DNA from: Panax quinquefolius
Taxonomy: Eukaryota; Streptophyta; Magnoliopsida; Apiales; Araliaceae
Direction: 5' to 3'
Assembly (NCBI GenBank): GCA_020205615.1
Contig: CM035160.1
Coordinates: 123,099,605 to 123,163,604, forward strand
DNA: 64,000 bases
The position numbers and the translations under genes were made by a program. A model generated the notes under the pieces. The model saw only the letters and a program-made list of their open reading frames with translations. It was not told the DNA's origin and searched no databases. Of the stretch, positions 1 through 9,497 are shown piece after piece; position 1 is the stretch's first letter; every line of letters starts with the position of its first letter.

Positions 1-1341
1 TTCTTTGATGTAAGACCCCAACTTATTATTAATGAAATTTAATTTTCTCTATTTATTATTTTGAAATAGTAAGGGTTGATTTGATTAATGTGGATAGTTA
101 AGGGTAAAATACGCAAATACTTCAAAATAAGCAAGTGGTTATAAAATATTCGTTGTTGTTTGGAATATTCGTTTGGTCGTGGAATATTCAGATCGCTTCG
201 GGAATATTCGATGCGACGACGCAAACCATGTGTGGGCCCCATAACTTGAAAGCGATTGGATGAAGAAAACGACAAATATAAGTTGTTTAAAAATAATAAA
301 TAGTGGTTATTCTGCTTAATCTTTGTTAAAATACTCGGTGGTTAAAACACAAGAAGACACGGTATTGCACCAATTATTGATTCTTACGTAAGAAGGCACT
401 ATTCAATAATGGTTACAGTAATTACTGTTCAGTATTTTATTGATTTAATAATTGCTGCATTGATATTTTATATTACTTTTGTTTCAATAATTGTCATTAC
501 ACAAGATTTTTCATTATCGAAGCAATAATTCATATTATCCTAATAATATTATTAGATAAAATTATTGGCAATGTCTAGAAAGTTCTGCTCTAAGGAGAGG
601 TTTGGTCACCTAATTGCACGCCAAGATGAGAGAAATTCTTATTGAAAGCCCCTCTTCCTGTAGAACCGCTCTGGTTTACAATATTGTGATTCTCAGAATA
701 TTATTTGTGAATAATTAATAATTGATTCATATGATGAGGAAAATATTCATTTTATGTGGATATAGATGGAGAAAATTTTTAATGTGACAATTGTTGAAAA
801 TTGAAATTTTATCTTTTTCCGATAAAATAATTCATTTAAATATATTATTATATTTTAATAATATAATAATGGTGATATTTTTACAACGAATGTGGGATAT
901 ATGAGTATACGAGGAGGAAGAGTATTTTTGTTGCAATAAATGTTTAAAACATGTTAAACATGCTCTGTGGACCCCATTTATTGATCAAATTTGATTATAG
1001 CAGTAAAATCGCCTGGTTTGTGGATTTCGGTCCAATTTCTATTTGGAATTTGGAAAAACTTTCTTCTGCAAAGTTGTAGAGAATTGAATTTTCTATAAAA
1101 ACTCACGAGATTCAATTTTCTGATGAAAGGGCTATTTATTATGAATTATTGAAGTTCAAGTTCAAAATAATTGATTTTGGAAGTTTAAAATATTTAAAAT
1201 TAGAAAAACATTTTTCTTACTTTTTCTAGAATGTGGCATGTGTTTGATGGCTAAAATCAGATTCTAGGCATGCGTAAGAAATTTATATAATTATATTATT
1301 AATTTATTAAATTTTCTGCTTTGGTGTTCTAAGCAATTTCC

Positions 1342-1349
1342 TATAAATA
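1342..1349 (+). promoter_or_regulatory. TATA box of LTR A1
   Basis: TATAAATA is followed by a GGGTGCTTAGG context. The same block occurs in C-type LTR 57493-60776 (TATA at 58812-58819) and in LTR 42137-44647 (43237-43244). Position and conservation fit the U3/R boundary; transcription start is inferred about 25-30 nt downstream. Confidence 0.7.
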
Positions 1350-1620
1350 GGGTGCTTAGGTTAGAATTGAAAATCACACCGTAAACTCAAGTTTTCTCTC
1401 TATATTATCGAGTTTATTCTTGTGAGTATTTTGAGTATACTTTGAGTATTGTTAGACGCAAGCAAGTTCCTTCAAAGACTATATCCTTATTCCAAATTAG
1501 AAGTACTAATCTTTAGAGGTAAGGGATGTTATTTTCTTCTCAAATGATATTATTTCTTCAATATCATTATCTTTGAAATATTGGTTGAAACTTTTTATCA
1601 AATTTAGAACTTTTCCATGT

Positions 1621-1790
1621 CGGGTTACTATTTATGAGTTACTATTCACGAGTTACTATTCACGAGTTACTATTCACGAAGTACTATTCATGAAGCGTGA
1701 AGATGTTTTTTGGGAAATTTCTATCTTTTGGTGTCTGAGTTACTATTCACGATACTGGCAAGACTATTCACGCATACTGCTTACTATTCA
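1621..1790 (+). repeat. Direct repeats with TACTATTCAC core in LTR A1
   Basis: About seven imperfect copies of a roughly 15-bp unit with core TACTATTCAC lie downstream of the TATA box. The same core recurs in LTR 57493-60776 near 59105-59250 and in LTR 42137-44647 near 43650-43720. The open frame across it (1573-1986) is a by-product of the repetition. Confidence 0.75.
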
Positions 1791-2030
1791 CCTAAAAAAT
1801 AAAATTTCTTCTTTTGTCCAAAATATCTATTCGGATACTTGCTTTGATTGTATCCATGTTTTGATCATTCTTGAATTTTACACCACTATGATTATTTTTG
1901 AGGTATTTTTGAACATGGATAAAACAAAGTACGAATCCTTAATCCTTAATCCTTGTCATTTTGTTTCACCGGATTCGCTTTTTTAAAATATTTTTCATCA
2001 TCCTCGCCTTAAATGATGATATTATTGAAT

Positions 2031-2156
2031 ATCTTTGGCTCAGAAGTGCAAAGATGAATGATTTCTGAAGAATATCTTTGGTAGTAGTGCAAAGATGAAC
2101 AGTGTTTAGATGAACATGACCAATCGATGAATATCTTTGGCTCAGAGTGCAAAGAT
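2031..2156 (+). repeat. Three ATCTTTG/CAAAGAT hairpin units
   Basis: Three copies of arm ATCTTTG, an 9-11-nt loop ending AAGTG, TAGTG or AGTG, and arm CAAAGAT lie at 2031-2055, 2074-2096 and 2132-2156. Arms are perfectly complementary in all three. Confidence 0.75.
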
Positions 2157-2395
2157 GAATATTTGATTCCGTATGTATATTGATTGATGTTACAGGGGAT
2201 AAAAGATGAGCGATGAACTTTAAAATTCATACATAGAAGATAGTAGTTTGCATTCTCTACTTAACTCTTCTAATGAATTATTATTTCATTGCGAATATTG
2301 ATTTAAAATTTGTTGTCTATTGTATTCTATTAGATTTTCCCTGTTGAAGACTAACGGTAATTTGTTGTATATTATCTTAGTCATAATATTCTTTC

Positions 2396-2419
2396 TTCGG
2401 GCTAGTTGAGCTCACCCTT
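2396..2419 (+). promoter_or_regulatory. Conserved LTR box GGGCTAGTTGAGCTCACCC
   Basis: A GGGCTAGTTGAGCTCACCC motif sits about 290-310 nt before the LTR 3' end. The equivalent box is at nearly the same distance from the end in H, in both LTRs of I, in LTR 50111-52481, and in diverged form in LTRs D and F. Function unknown. Confidence 0.55.
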
Positions 2420-2721
2420 TTCCTTTTTGTTCCATTTTTCTTCTCGGGAGGCGAGAATATAGCGAGTGCACGTCCTGGGGTATGGAATGAAGGTTTTAGA
2501 AAGAATTGTTTAGTAGTCCTCACCATTTTTGAAAATAATGTATCAATAAATGTGATGAGGATTTATTTGAGTATAGATATTGTCTAGAAGATAATATTTG
2601 TATTCAAACTCACGCTTTCTACTTGTAATAATAAAGTTGTAGTTGTTTCTGTACCATGTATTGACAACTCAGAATAGGTGATGTATACCTATTTTGGGGG
2701 CGTCACATTTGAGATATTAAT

Positions 2722-2945
2722 ATATTTGGCCTGTAGTGCAAATATGAACCGTTGATGAATATATTTGGCCTGTAGTGCAAATATGAACTGTTGAGGAATA
2801 TATTTGGCCTGTAGTGCAAAGATGAATTGTTGATGAATATCTTTGGTCCGTAGTGCAAAGATGACATGTTGTGGAATATCTTTGGCCAGTAGTGCAAAGA
2901 TGAACTGTTGACGAATATCTTCAGCCGTAGTGCAAAGACGAAGTT
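2722..2945 (+). repeat. Six hairpin units with GTAGTG loop, covarying arms
   Basis: Units of about 40 bp are centred on a CYGTAGTG-like loop. Units 1 and 2 (2722-2745, 2761-2784) have arms ATATTTG/CAAATAT. The third is mixed (ATATTTG/CAAAGAT). Units 4 and 5 have ATCTTTG/CAAAGAT. The last is degenerate. One arm position therefore changes together with its partner (C:G to A:T). Confidence 0.75.
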
Positions 2946-3440
2946 ATTAGTATGATTATTGGTATAACCATGATCTTTGATGTTTCAGGTAAAGACAGGT
3001 GATGTAAATTATCTTCGTCCTGGATGAGAAGAGGAATTTAGAACTACAATTATGATTATGAGTTATTCATATGATTGTGGATCGAATCGTTGATTGATGT
3101 TACGAGGATAAAAACAAAGGTGTTGGTGGATTTTTAATATAGAGAAGATAATAGACTTTATGGTCTATTTGACTCTTCTAATGGATTGCTTTCGTTCACC
3201 GCAACTCGGTTGAAATTTTTATCACCTACCATATATTCTAAATCTACGATTTATTATTGATGAAGGCTATTGATAATTTAATTATCTTTAGTCATGATAT
3301 TCTTTACTGGGCTAGTTGTGCTCACCCTTCTGTTTCATAATTCCTTTCAGGTAATAAGAGTGTAGCTGGGTCGAGCGGGGGTAACAGGGGAATAGAACGG
3401 TGGTCATCATTTAGTAGTTATATTTGGTGAATTACATAGG

Positions 3441-3839
3441 GTGAGGCGAACCTTACATTGGAAGGGTGTTTTGCCACTATCATACAAGATGTCTAATGAC
3501 ATACAACCTCGTGTCATCATAAGACAGGGTTGTGCACATCCACTTGCTGAGTATATCTACGAGCACTACCTATATAATCTTGGTGTTTGTTTGAAGTATA
3601 ATTCTCAGTTAGAGACAGTGGAGATAATGATATGTTAAGAGAAGACTCGTCATTGGAATGAATATGATAGTAATCTTCTCATTTTTCTTTGGGGTCTATT
3701 GGGTCAACCAAGGATAATTCTGTGGCCATATGATATCTATCATAACCTAGACGCATGGCCTCCCATGTACGAAGGTTTCCTTGAGCACTTCCCAAAGATT
3801 TTAATTTCTAAAATAGTTTTTGACTATACCTTTATGTAA
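3441..3839 (+). pseudogene. ORF-like block inside C-type LTR, unknown
   Basis: I do not recognise this reading frame. It is 133 codons long including the stop, open except for one TAA at 3636-3638, and ends with TAA at 3837-3839. The same block lies in the other C-type LTR (about 60190-60577), where the 3636 stop is CAA but several single-base indels break the frame. Between the two copies amino-acid changes outnumber silent ones, so there is no sign of recent protein-level selection. It occupies the place where family-A LTRs carry about 100 bp of other sequence. It could be a captured fragment of a host or retroelement gene, or chance. It is followed directly by a PBS-like end. Confidence 0.35.
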
Positions 3840-3844
3840 GGTGC

Positions 3845-3890
3845 CATTGTAACGTGCTATCCAAGGTTGGGATGAGAGTCACAGTTGGTA
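3845..3890 (+). other. LTR-end-plus-PBS-like module inside an LTR
   Basis: The string GAGAGTCACAGTTGGTAT resembles an LTR terminus (TCACA) joined to the first bases of an initiator-Met primer site (TTGGTATCA), yet it lies inside LTR sequence. Related copies occur near 60585-60630, in the leader of H (18450-18500) and twice in element I (about 32390-32480). Confidence 0.5.
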
Positions 3891-4034
3891 TATATTTGTA
3901 TCAAAACTCACAGCATATGCGTTGTTGTATTTTGCACGACAATTGTTGTAATAAAGTTGTAGTTGTTTCTTGTACCATGTATTTGGCGACTCAGAATAGG
4001 TTTGATGGATTTAACCTGTTTTGGGGTTGTCACA

Positions 4035-4500
4035 GATAACCCTAGAAGACAGCTCACATCCAACCCGGATATTACCAAAAGTTCAGCCTCAACCCCAGAA
4101 CACACACTGGGAGTATCAGTTCCAAACTCGGAGATAACCCCGAGGCATGTAGTTCCACTACCGGAAATACCACCGGAGAAGACTGATCCATCTTGGAGAA
4201 AACCTCGAGATATTCAGTCTCAGTCCCAACACTGGGAGTAGCAGCTACTAACCTTGGAGATAACCCCAAGGAATGCAGTTCCGGAGTAACCCCGAAAATG
4301 CTTGTTTCCAATACATGCAATCAGCTTTAACCTTGAAACTCACACCGAGGCACTCAGTACAAGATCCGTAGATAACACCGGGAAGACAGGCACACCTCAG
4401 AGATGACACTGAGGACCTTCAACACTTGCAGTAGTCCAATCTCAGAGATAACCCTGAGCAACGTCTGCTTTATCAGCCTAAACCGGTGATAACCCCGATG
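4035..4500 (+). repeat. AGATAACC hairpin array (B1)
   Basis: About a dozen short inverted repeats share the loop AGATAACC or variants. Clear units are CCTTGG/CCAAGG at 4252-4271 and CTCGG/CCGAG at 4127-4144; others have CTCAG/CTGAG or CCGG/CCGG arms. Spacing is irregular, about 30-60 bp. The 61-92-codon open frames crossing it on both strands are repeat artefacts. Confidence 0.75.
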
Positions 4501-4896
4501 TGGGGCAAAATCGTCATCTTGCCACCTTGACGCCACATCGCGCCATCTCAACATTTCATACATACATTTCTACACATCAATGTCCCACAAGAACCAAGGA
4601 TGTCCAATCCCGAGTGACTATTACGCAGGGTAACTGATAGAATTTGAAGCTTGAAGACCGGAGGGCATGGTCCAAACTTCCTGACTTCGTACAACCTCCA
4701 ATCCCATGTCATTGCGTAACTCTCGACAACGACGGTCCGAAATAGGTCTTACATACCTCAGTCGGATGCCCGGATTGCAATTCTGAAAGTTCAAGCGAAC
4801 ATTATAGTCTATTTGTGCATGTACTTTGAGACGACTGGACCCGCGAAGCTCGGGGAAACTCGGCTAGCCGCAGGTACACCTGCGGCTCCCCCCCTC

Positions 4897-4904
4897 TATA
4901 AATA
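4897..4904 (+). promoter_or_regulatory. TATA box of Ogre-type LTR B1
   Basis: TATAAATA lies in a CTCTATAAATAGAG context. Copy B2 has the same at 21726-21733; in B3 the site is damaged (CTAAAAATAG near 39043). The Athila-type element inserted about 20 bp downstream. Confidence 0.65.
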
Positions 4905-4924
4905 GAGAGAAAAAGGCGAGAAAG

Positions 4925-6439
4925 TGAAAAGTGGGTTTTATACCTACTTATTAGATATCAATTCACGAGAACTATGCCCATCTCAAGTACATTTTATTAT
5001 GTTTTTAGTTGTATTTCGTGTTATTTTGCATTGCATGTACTGAGAACCCCTCTGGTGTAAAAGTGCAGGAAATGGCTTAGCTCAGCGATTGTAGGTGGCA
5101 ATGAGGCTAATGAAGGCATGGCACGAGGAACAAGTGGAGATCAGGAATGGAACTATGAGGAAGAAACAAGTGACAAGCAGTGGAGCAGCATGAAGCAGCA
5201 GCAGAGCACAAATTGCATACTGCAGGAGACACGCGGCTATAAGAGCTATGAAGTGCGCGCCCGCGCCAATACCCGGACATAACTAATCTTACTTACGCGC
5301 GCCCGCGCCATATTGACAAAGGAACCTCGCGTGACGTTGACTGCAGCTGCTGACTTTATTTTAAATTGGAAATTGGAAGTGTAACGGAGGGGAGAGTTCA
5401 ATTAGGGCTTATATATTAGACGTATTTTAGTATGTAAAGGGATTCCAACCCTTAGGGCATAGAGGAGCTATGGTTCTTTCTTTAAATAATAGAATAGAGT
5501 AGATTAGTGTAGTTACTTTTGAGTTGTGATTAGATCGAAGACTTGAAGCAATTGGAAAGCATTGAAGATTCAATCTTGGATCATGAGAACTGATTTGCGC
5601 TACAATTCCCTACTTTTATTCTCTCTTTGATTCCTAACTGTATCTTATGATTTTATTCAATATGTGGATGATAGTGTTAATTCAGATATGATTTAAATTC
5701 TATTCTGAGATTGCAATGGATTCTATGGATTAGTTATTTTTGATATGCTTCATTGTTAGTCTTATTGATTGCTATGGGATTGTCTATTAAGATTCATGCT
5801 TATTTGCTTAGTTGATTGGCCATCAATTACCGTGATAACCCATATGAACTTGAAAGATGAAGTATGGGTTTAGATTGGATCTTAATAGCTTGTGTTTGTA
5901 TGTTCTACATGGTGATGGAATGTATGATTCGTGCTTAGGATAGACATATACCGAGGCATCGCTCGTAGTCATTTGAGAAGGTGGGCTTAAACCCTAATTA
6001 TTTGTAAATCACATAGACATATAGTGTCTTAGGTAATGTGGGTGTTCATGTGCATTCTATCAATTGTGGATTATATGTGATATGAGTATGGTACATTGAG
6101 ATATGGCTATACTTTACTTTAATGTTCTCGACTAGCAATCCAGTGCAAGTAGTTTGGCTTAACATGAAGTGTATGGATTTGATTGAGTCAATAGATGAAA
6201 TTGTGATCTTAGGTCTTCATTATCTAGTCTCACTCTAGGAATAGTTAGGTTTATTTAATTTAATAGTTTAAATATAAAATATAATATCATTCGTTTAAAT
6301 AAGACTGAAATGGTTATGGGCTAGTGCTTGGTGAAATTTATTAGTTAAATTCTCCGTGAGAGCAATACTTTACTTACTCTTTATCACTTGTTGACCATGT
6401 ATACTTGCTTGCGTATATTGATTGGTAAAACGACCAACA
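4925..6439 (+). repeat. 5' LTR of element G
   Basis: Starts TGAAAAGTGGG (3' copy: TGATAAGTGGG) and ends CGACCAACA. TATATATT near 5409 is a plausible TATA box. Two copies of GCGCGCCCGCGCCA (5255-5268, 5297-5310) stand out in AT-rich DNA. Confidence 0.9.
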
Positions 6440-6445
6440 AGTTTT

Positions 6446-6463
6446 TGGCCCCGTTGTCGGGGA
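6446..6463 (+). other. Primer-binding site, tRNA-Asp type
   Basis: TGGCCCCGTTGTCGGGGA lies 6 nt after the 5' LTR. It differs at two positions from the usual Athila primer site, which is complementary to the 3' end of tRNA-Asp. Confidence 0.75.
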
Positions 6464-6574
6464 ATAAGCTTAATAAATTTTTTCCAACATTAATTTCAAT
6501 CAAATTGGTCTTAATTTAAATATTTTTTTATTTTATTTTAACTATCTTCCTATATATTTCTCTTTTCAGATATC

Positions 6575-7764
6575 ATGGCTGACTTTGTTTGTCAATGGCC
6601 TTATGCAAATAGGATTCAACCAAGGGACACAAGAACTAAAGGACTCAATGTTTTTTCTACATTGTCAGCACAAATTGCAACACTTTCGGAGAGGTTGGAT
6701 GTTCTTGCAGTCCAACATACTCGAGAGATAGTAGTTACATGTGAATATTGTGCTGGCGAGCATCCGAGTAATCAGTGCAACATCGGGGTTGGACAAGTAC
6801 AGTTTGGTGGTGATTATTCCAACAGCTATGTTAATCCCAATTATCATCAAGGTTGGGGGTATCACCCAGATTATGAATGGAATTTTAACTATCAAGACCA
6901 AGACTGCATTCCAAGTCCAACATATCCATCAGATTTCTCATATCCACCTCCAATGCAACAAGAAGAAAATTCAGAGTTGAAGGAATTCATGTCAAGGATT
7001 ATAGTAGAAAAGGAAGAGATGATAATGAGTCAGGAGTTATCAACACAGAATCTTAATCGATAGATGGAACAACTCATTAACTCTTCAATGAATTTCCCTC
7101 AACACAGGAATTTTGAAAATGAACAAGAAAATTCAAGGTTGGAGGAATTGTGGTTCAAATTTATAGCATCAACTGAGGAGAATATGATTGAGCAAGAGAG
7201 GTCAATTCAAAATCTTCAGACTTAGATGGATCAAATGTTCGAAGCCTTGAACAATCGCCCTCCAAACAATTGGTGCTATAACATGGACGATGAAACTGAT
7301 GGAGAGCCAGAAGTATATATGCCACTGAATGAACTGAAAGGAGTGGACATTGAGGAGACAACTGGGGGTATGGAAAATGAAGAACATGAGCTGACTTGTA
7401 TAATACCTCAAGTGCCTTCTCAGTTAAAGTTGAAAAATTCAGTGAACTTTGTACACCCATGTCCTCTTGGTAGTCACATCCAAAGAAAGAATTTGTGCGA
7501 TTATGAGGCAACAAACCATGGTGGGCTGAGGAAGAGAGAATAGAAGAGGAAAAGCACGTTGTATCTGTCATGCCTCAATGCAAAAATTTATTCACAAATA
7601 AAACGGATGAAGCACCTAGCTATGCAATAGAATTGGGGGTATCATGTACAGGAAATATGCTAGGTGGCTTCAATCTGAAGACTCTCATGATGGGGAACCT
7701 ACCAAAGCACATAGCGGTTCTAATGGATGGAGGGTTCCTAGCTTATCGTAGAGGAATTGGATAG
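6575..7764 (+). pseudogene. gag: Athila-type gag, C-terminal part, broken
   Basis: Gag packages the element RNA. A zinc-knuckle-like string CEYCAGEHPSNQC sits at residues 56-68, followed by an Asn/Tyr/Trp/Pro-rich stretch, then two copies of a helical module ending in a QNL-type motif before Arg-Pro-rich sequence, as in Athila Gag C-termini. The frame is continuous from 6575 to 7543 except for TAG at 7061-7063 and 7223-7225. A one-base shift near 7512 moves it to the frame that ends at 7764. The N-terminal capsid part of normal Gag is missing: the ORF starts soon after the primer site and is already in the C-terminal region. Confidence 0.7.
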
Positions 7765-7811
7765 CGATGTTAAGAAAAGAGTCCAGTTAACGGACTATAA
7801 ACTGAGCGCTA

Positions 7812-7829
7812 GATGGGAGGCTCCCCATC
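7812..7829 (+). other. Athila-like hairpin after gag
   Basis: GATGGG-AGGCTC-CCCATC forms a 6-bp hairpin just after an AAACTGAGCGCT string. From memory, Athila elements have a similar GCGCTT...GGGAGGC hairpin with different arms, so arms appear to change while the GGGAGGC core stays. Confidence 0.5.
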
Positions 7830-9497
7830 CAATCTTTCTCCCTCCTTGTTTAATTCTTATTTACATTTCCATATTTAGTAGATGTTAGATAGTGGTAAGT
7901 CTTAATAATAGTTTTATTATTTCTCCTCTCAGGTTCAATCCAATTGCTATAAGCATTCAGGATCAAACAGAAGTCAAACAAATTTGAAGTCGCCAGAGTA
8001 CGAGGTGCAGCCTATAGCATAGCATTACTTCTGAACTACAAGCCAAACACGCAATGCATAGCCATAGCTCAGTCATAGAAAGTAATTGCTAAATTTTTAG
8101 AATTTATGACTCAAGCATTCGGACAGTTAGAAGCCCACACTCAGTTTCCAACTATAGAATAGCTCAAACTTAGCCATCTCTTGATATACCATCAGATCAT
8201 GAGGAGGCGAACAGAGATGATATTGCCACTTAGGGGAGTATTCTTTCACTTTTAATTACAATGAGGGCATTGTTTATTTTATGTTTGGGGGTATTGGGTT
8301 GTAGTGAGTAGTAGTTGCATATAGTTAGTTGCATATAGTTTGATTGCATGTTTAAGTTGCATAGTAGGGTTATTTTAGTATCTTTGTAGTTAAATTTTAC
8401 ATGAAATTTTTTGTTTTTAGTTTTCTTTTGTCTTGTTTACTTAGTATGTGTTTAGTTGCATAACATTGCATACTCCCAGGCTTTTAGTTAGTTAAATTCT
8501 AATTTGGCCAATGATGAAATAGAAATGTGATAGATTTTTGAACTTTATTGATAACTTAAACTTAGTTATAATTTCATACATGATGTAATCTATGCCTGTT
8601 GTTTAGATGTTACTGGGTAGCACGACTATGTCCCTCTTTGCTTGTTGGTTAAGATTAGCATGCTTGACTGCTGAGAGGAAAATGTTGTTTTTAATGATAG
8701 AATTGTGTAGGAAGTGAGTAATGAGTATGAAGAAACTGAGACTCAAGTTTTGGGAACGCATGGGTATGCTTGCTTTTAAAAAGAGAGAGATAAGAACAGA
8801 AAAAAAAGAGAAAAAAAATGAATAGTTATCGTGGCTAGCCTTGTTTCGGGGCCTTTGTTACTTCAGTAAGTATGCCCGACGGGATTGTCTCTACACCTAG
8901 CGCCCTAAGGTCTTAATGGTCTGATAGTCGTTGGTTGAAAGCTCGCTAAGGGGTATCACTGTTAGCCTAATGGAATGAGACATTGTACAGTCATGGGAAA
9001 TATAAAAACAAATCAATAAACACCGCGGGAAAGTGCAAAAATTGCCCTCGTGAGTAAAAATAAAGTAGAATAAACCTATTGTTGAACCTTAATTTGTATT
9101 AATGTGTTGGAGTAGTTGATGTCTCATTAGTATATGCAGTTCTTGATTTAAACTTAAATTTTCTGTCTTAAGTAATTTAGCATGTGGTATCTTCATCTTT
9201 GTCAAGCTTATCTGTGAACACAACACACACGCATAGCATCTCTATAGCAGGTTGAGATTGTCTGATTGTATGTCATTATGACTTTAGCTTAGATTGATGC
9301 TTTGTTCTTGGATCTTGATATTTCTTTGAGGCATATATTATTAGAATTCTTAACATGGCTGGAAATCTTAGGGTTTCAGTTGCATAATAGCGTAGCTTGC
9401 ATAGCATGTAGATTGCATTATGTTGTGTTGCTTATACTCATTTTTGGTTTCATTTGCATTGCATGAGGGCAAGCAATAGTTCAAGTTTAAGGGTATT
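7830..9497 (+). other. Non-coding 3' region of element G
   Basis: No open frame of note. An Athila-like block around 8262-8300 (GAGGGCATTG...GTTTGGGGGTATTGG) contains an internal purine tract, and 8785-8820 is a poly-purine run. The sequence before the 3' LTR is only weakly purine-rich (AAGTTTAAGGGTATT). This is where pol and an env-like region would be expected; nothing recognisable remains. Confidence 0.6.

Larger units (their letters stand above)
9..2707 (+). mobile_element. Solo LTR, Ty3/gypsy family A (copy A1)
   Basis: The segment starts TGTAAGACCCCAAC and ends GGGGGCGTCACA, the family-A LTR termini also seen in elements H and I. Perfect 5-bp direct repeats TTTGA lie at 4-8 and 2708-2712, so the insertion is complete and has no internal region: a solo LTR left by LTR-LTR recombination. 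At 2.7 kb it is long for a plant LTR. It contains a TATA box, TACTATTCAC direct repeats, three hairpin units and the TGGGC/GCTCACCC box, each listed separately. No credible protein is encoded. It lies inside the 3' part of a C-type LTR that continues at 2708. Confidence 0.9.
2708..4034 (+). mobile_element. 3' part of C-type LTR, interrupted by A1
   Basis: After the TTTGA repeat the sequence continues with hairpin units, the GGGCTAGTTGTGCTCACCC box and an end TTTTGGGGTTGTCACA. It aligns in order with the 3' part of the complete C-type LTR at 57493-60776, including the ORF-like block. Its 5' half lies left of the window. It ends at 4034 against Ogre repeat DNA, so the C-type LTR had inserted there before A1 inserted into it. 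Confidence 0.8.
4035..4924 (+). mobile_element. Ogre/Tat-type LTR B1, left part
   Basis: This matches, in order, the LTR regions at 20951-23075 and 38069-40959, which are followed by an Ogre-type primer site. It starts with an array of AGATAACC hairpins, then unique U3-like sequence and a TATA box. The Athila-type element follows at 4925; B1 resumes at 11021. The left boundary is set by the C-type LTR. Whether the hairpin array belongs to U3 or to the 3' UTR just upstream is open, since Ogre/Tat elements are known for variable 3'-UTR tandem repeats. Confidence 0.75.

Noticed and set aside
1573..1986. 137-codon open frame in LTR A1
   Set aside because: Crosses the TACTATTCAC repeats; low complexity and not preserved as a frame in the related C-type LTR.
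3963..4320. Overlapping open frames on both strands in the Ogre hairpin array
   Set aside because: Pro/Ser/Thr-rich readings are set by the hairpin repeats; similar ones recur at 38160-38601.
6665..6980. Other open frames over the Athila-type gag
   Set aside because: Only the 6575 frame carries the zinc-knuckle-like and Asn/Pro/Trp motifs.
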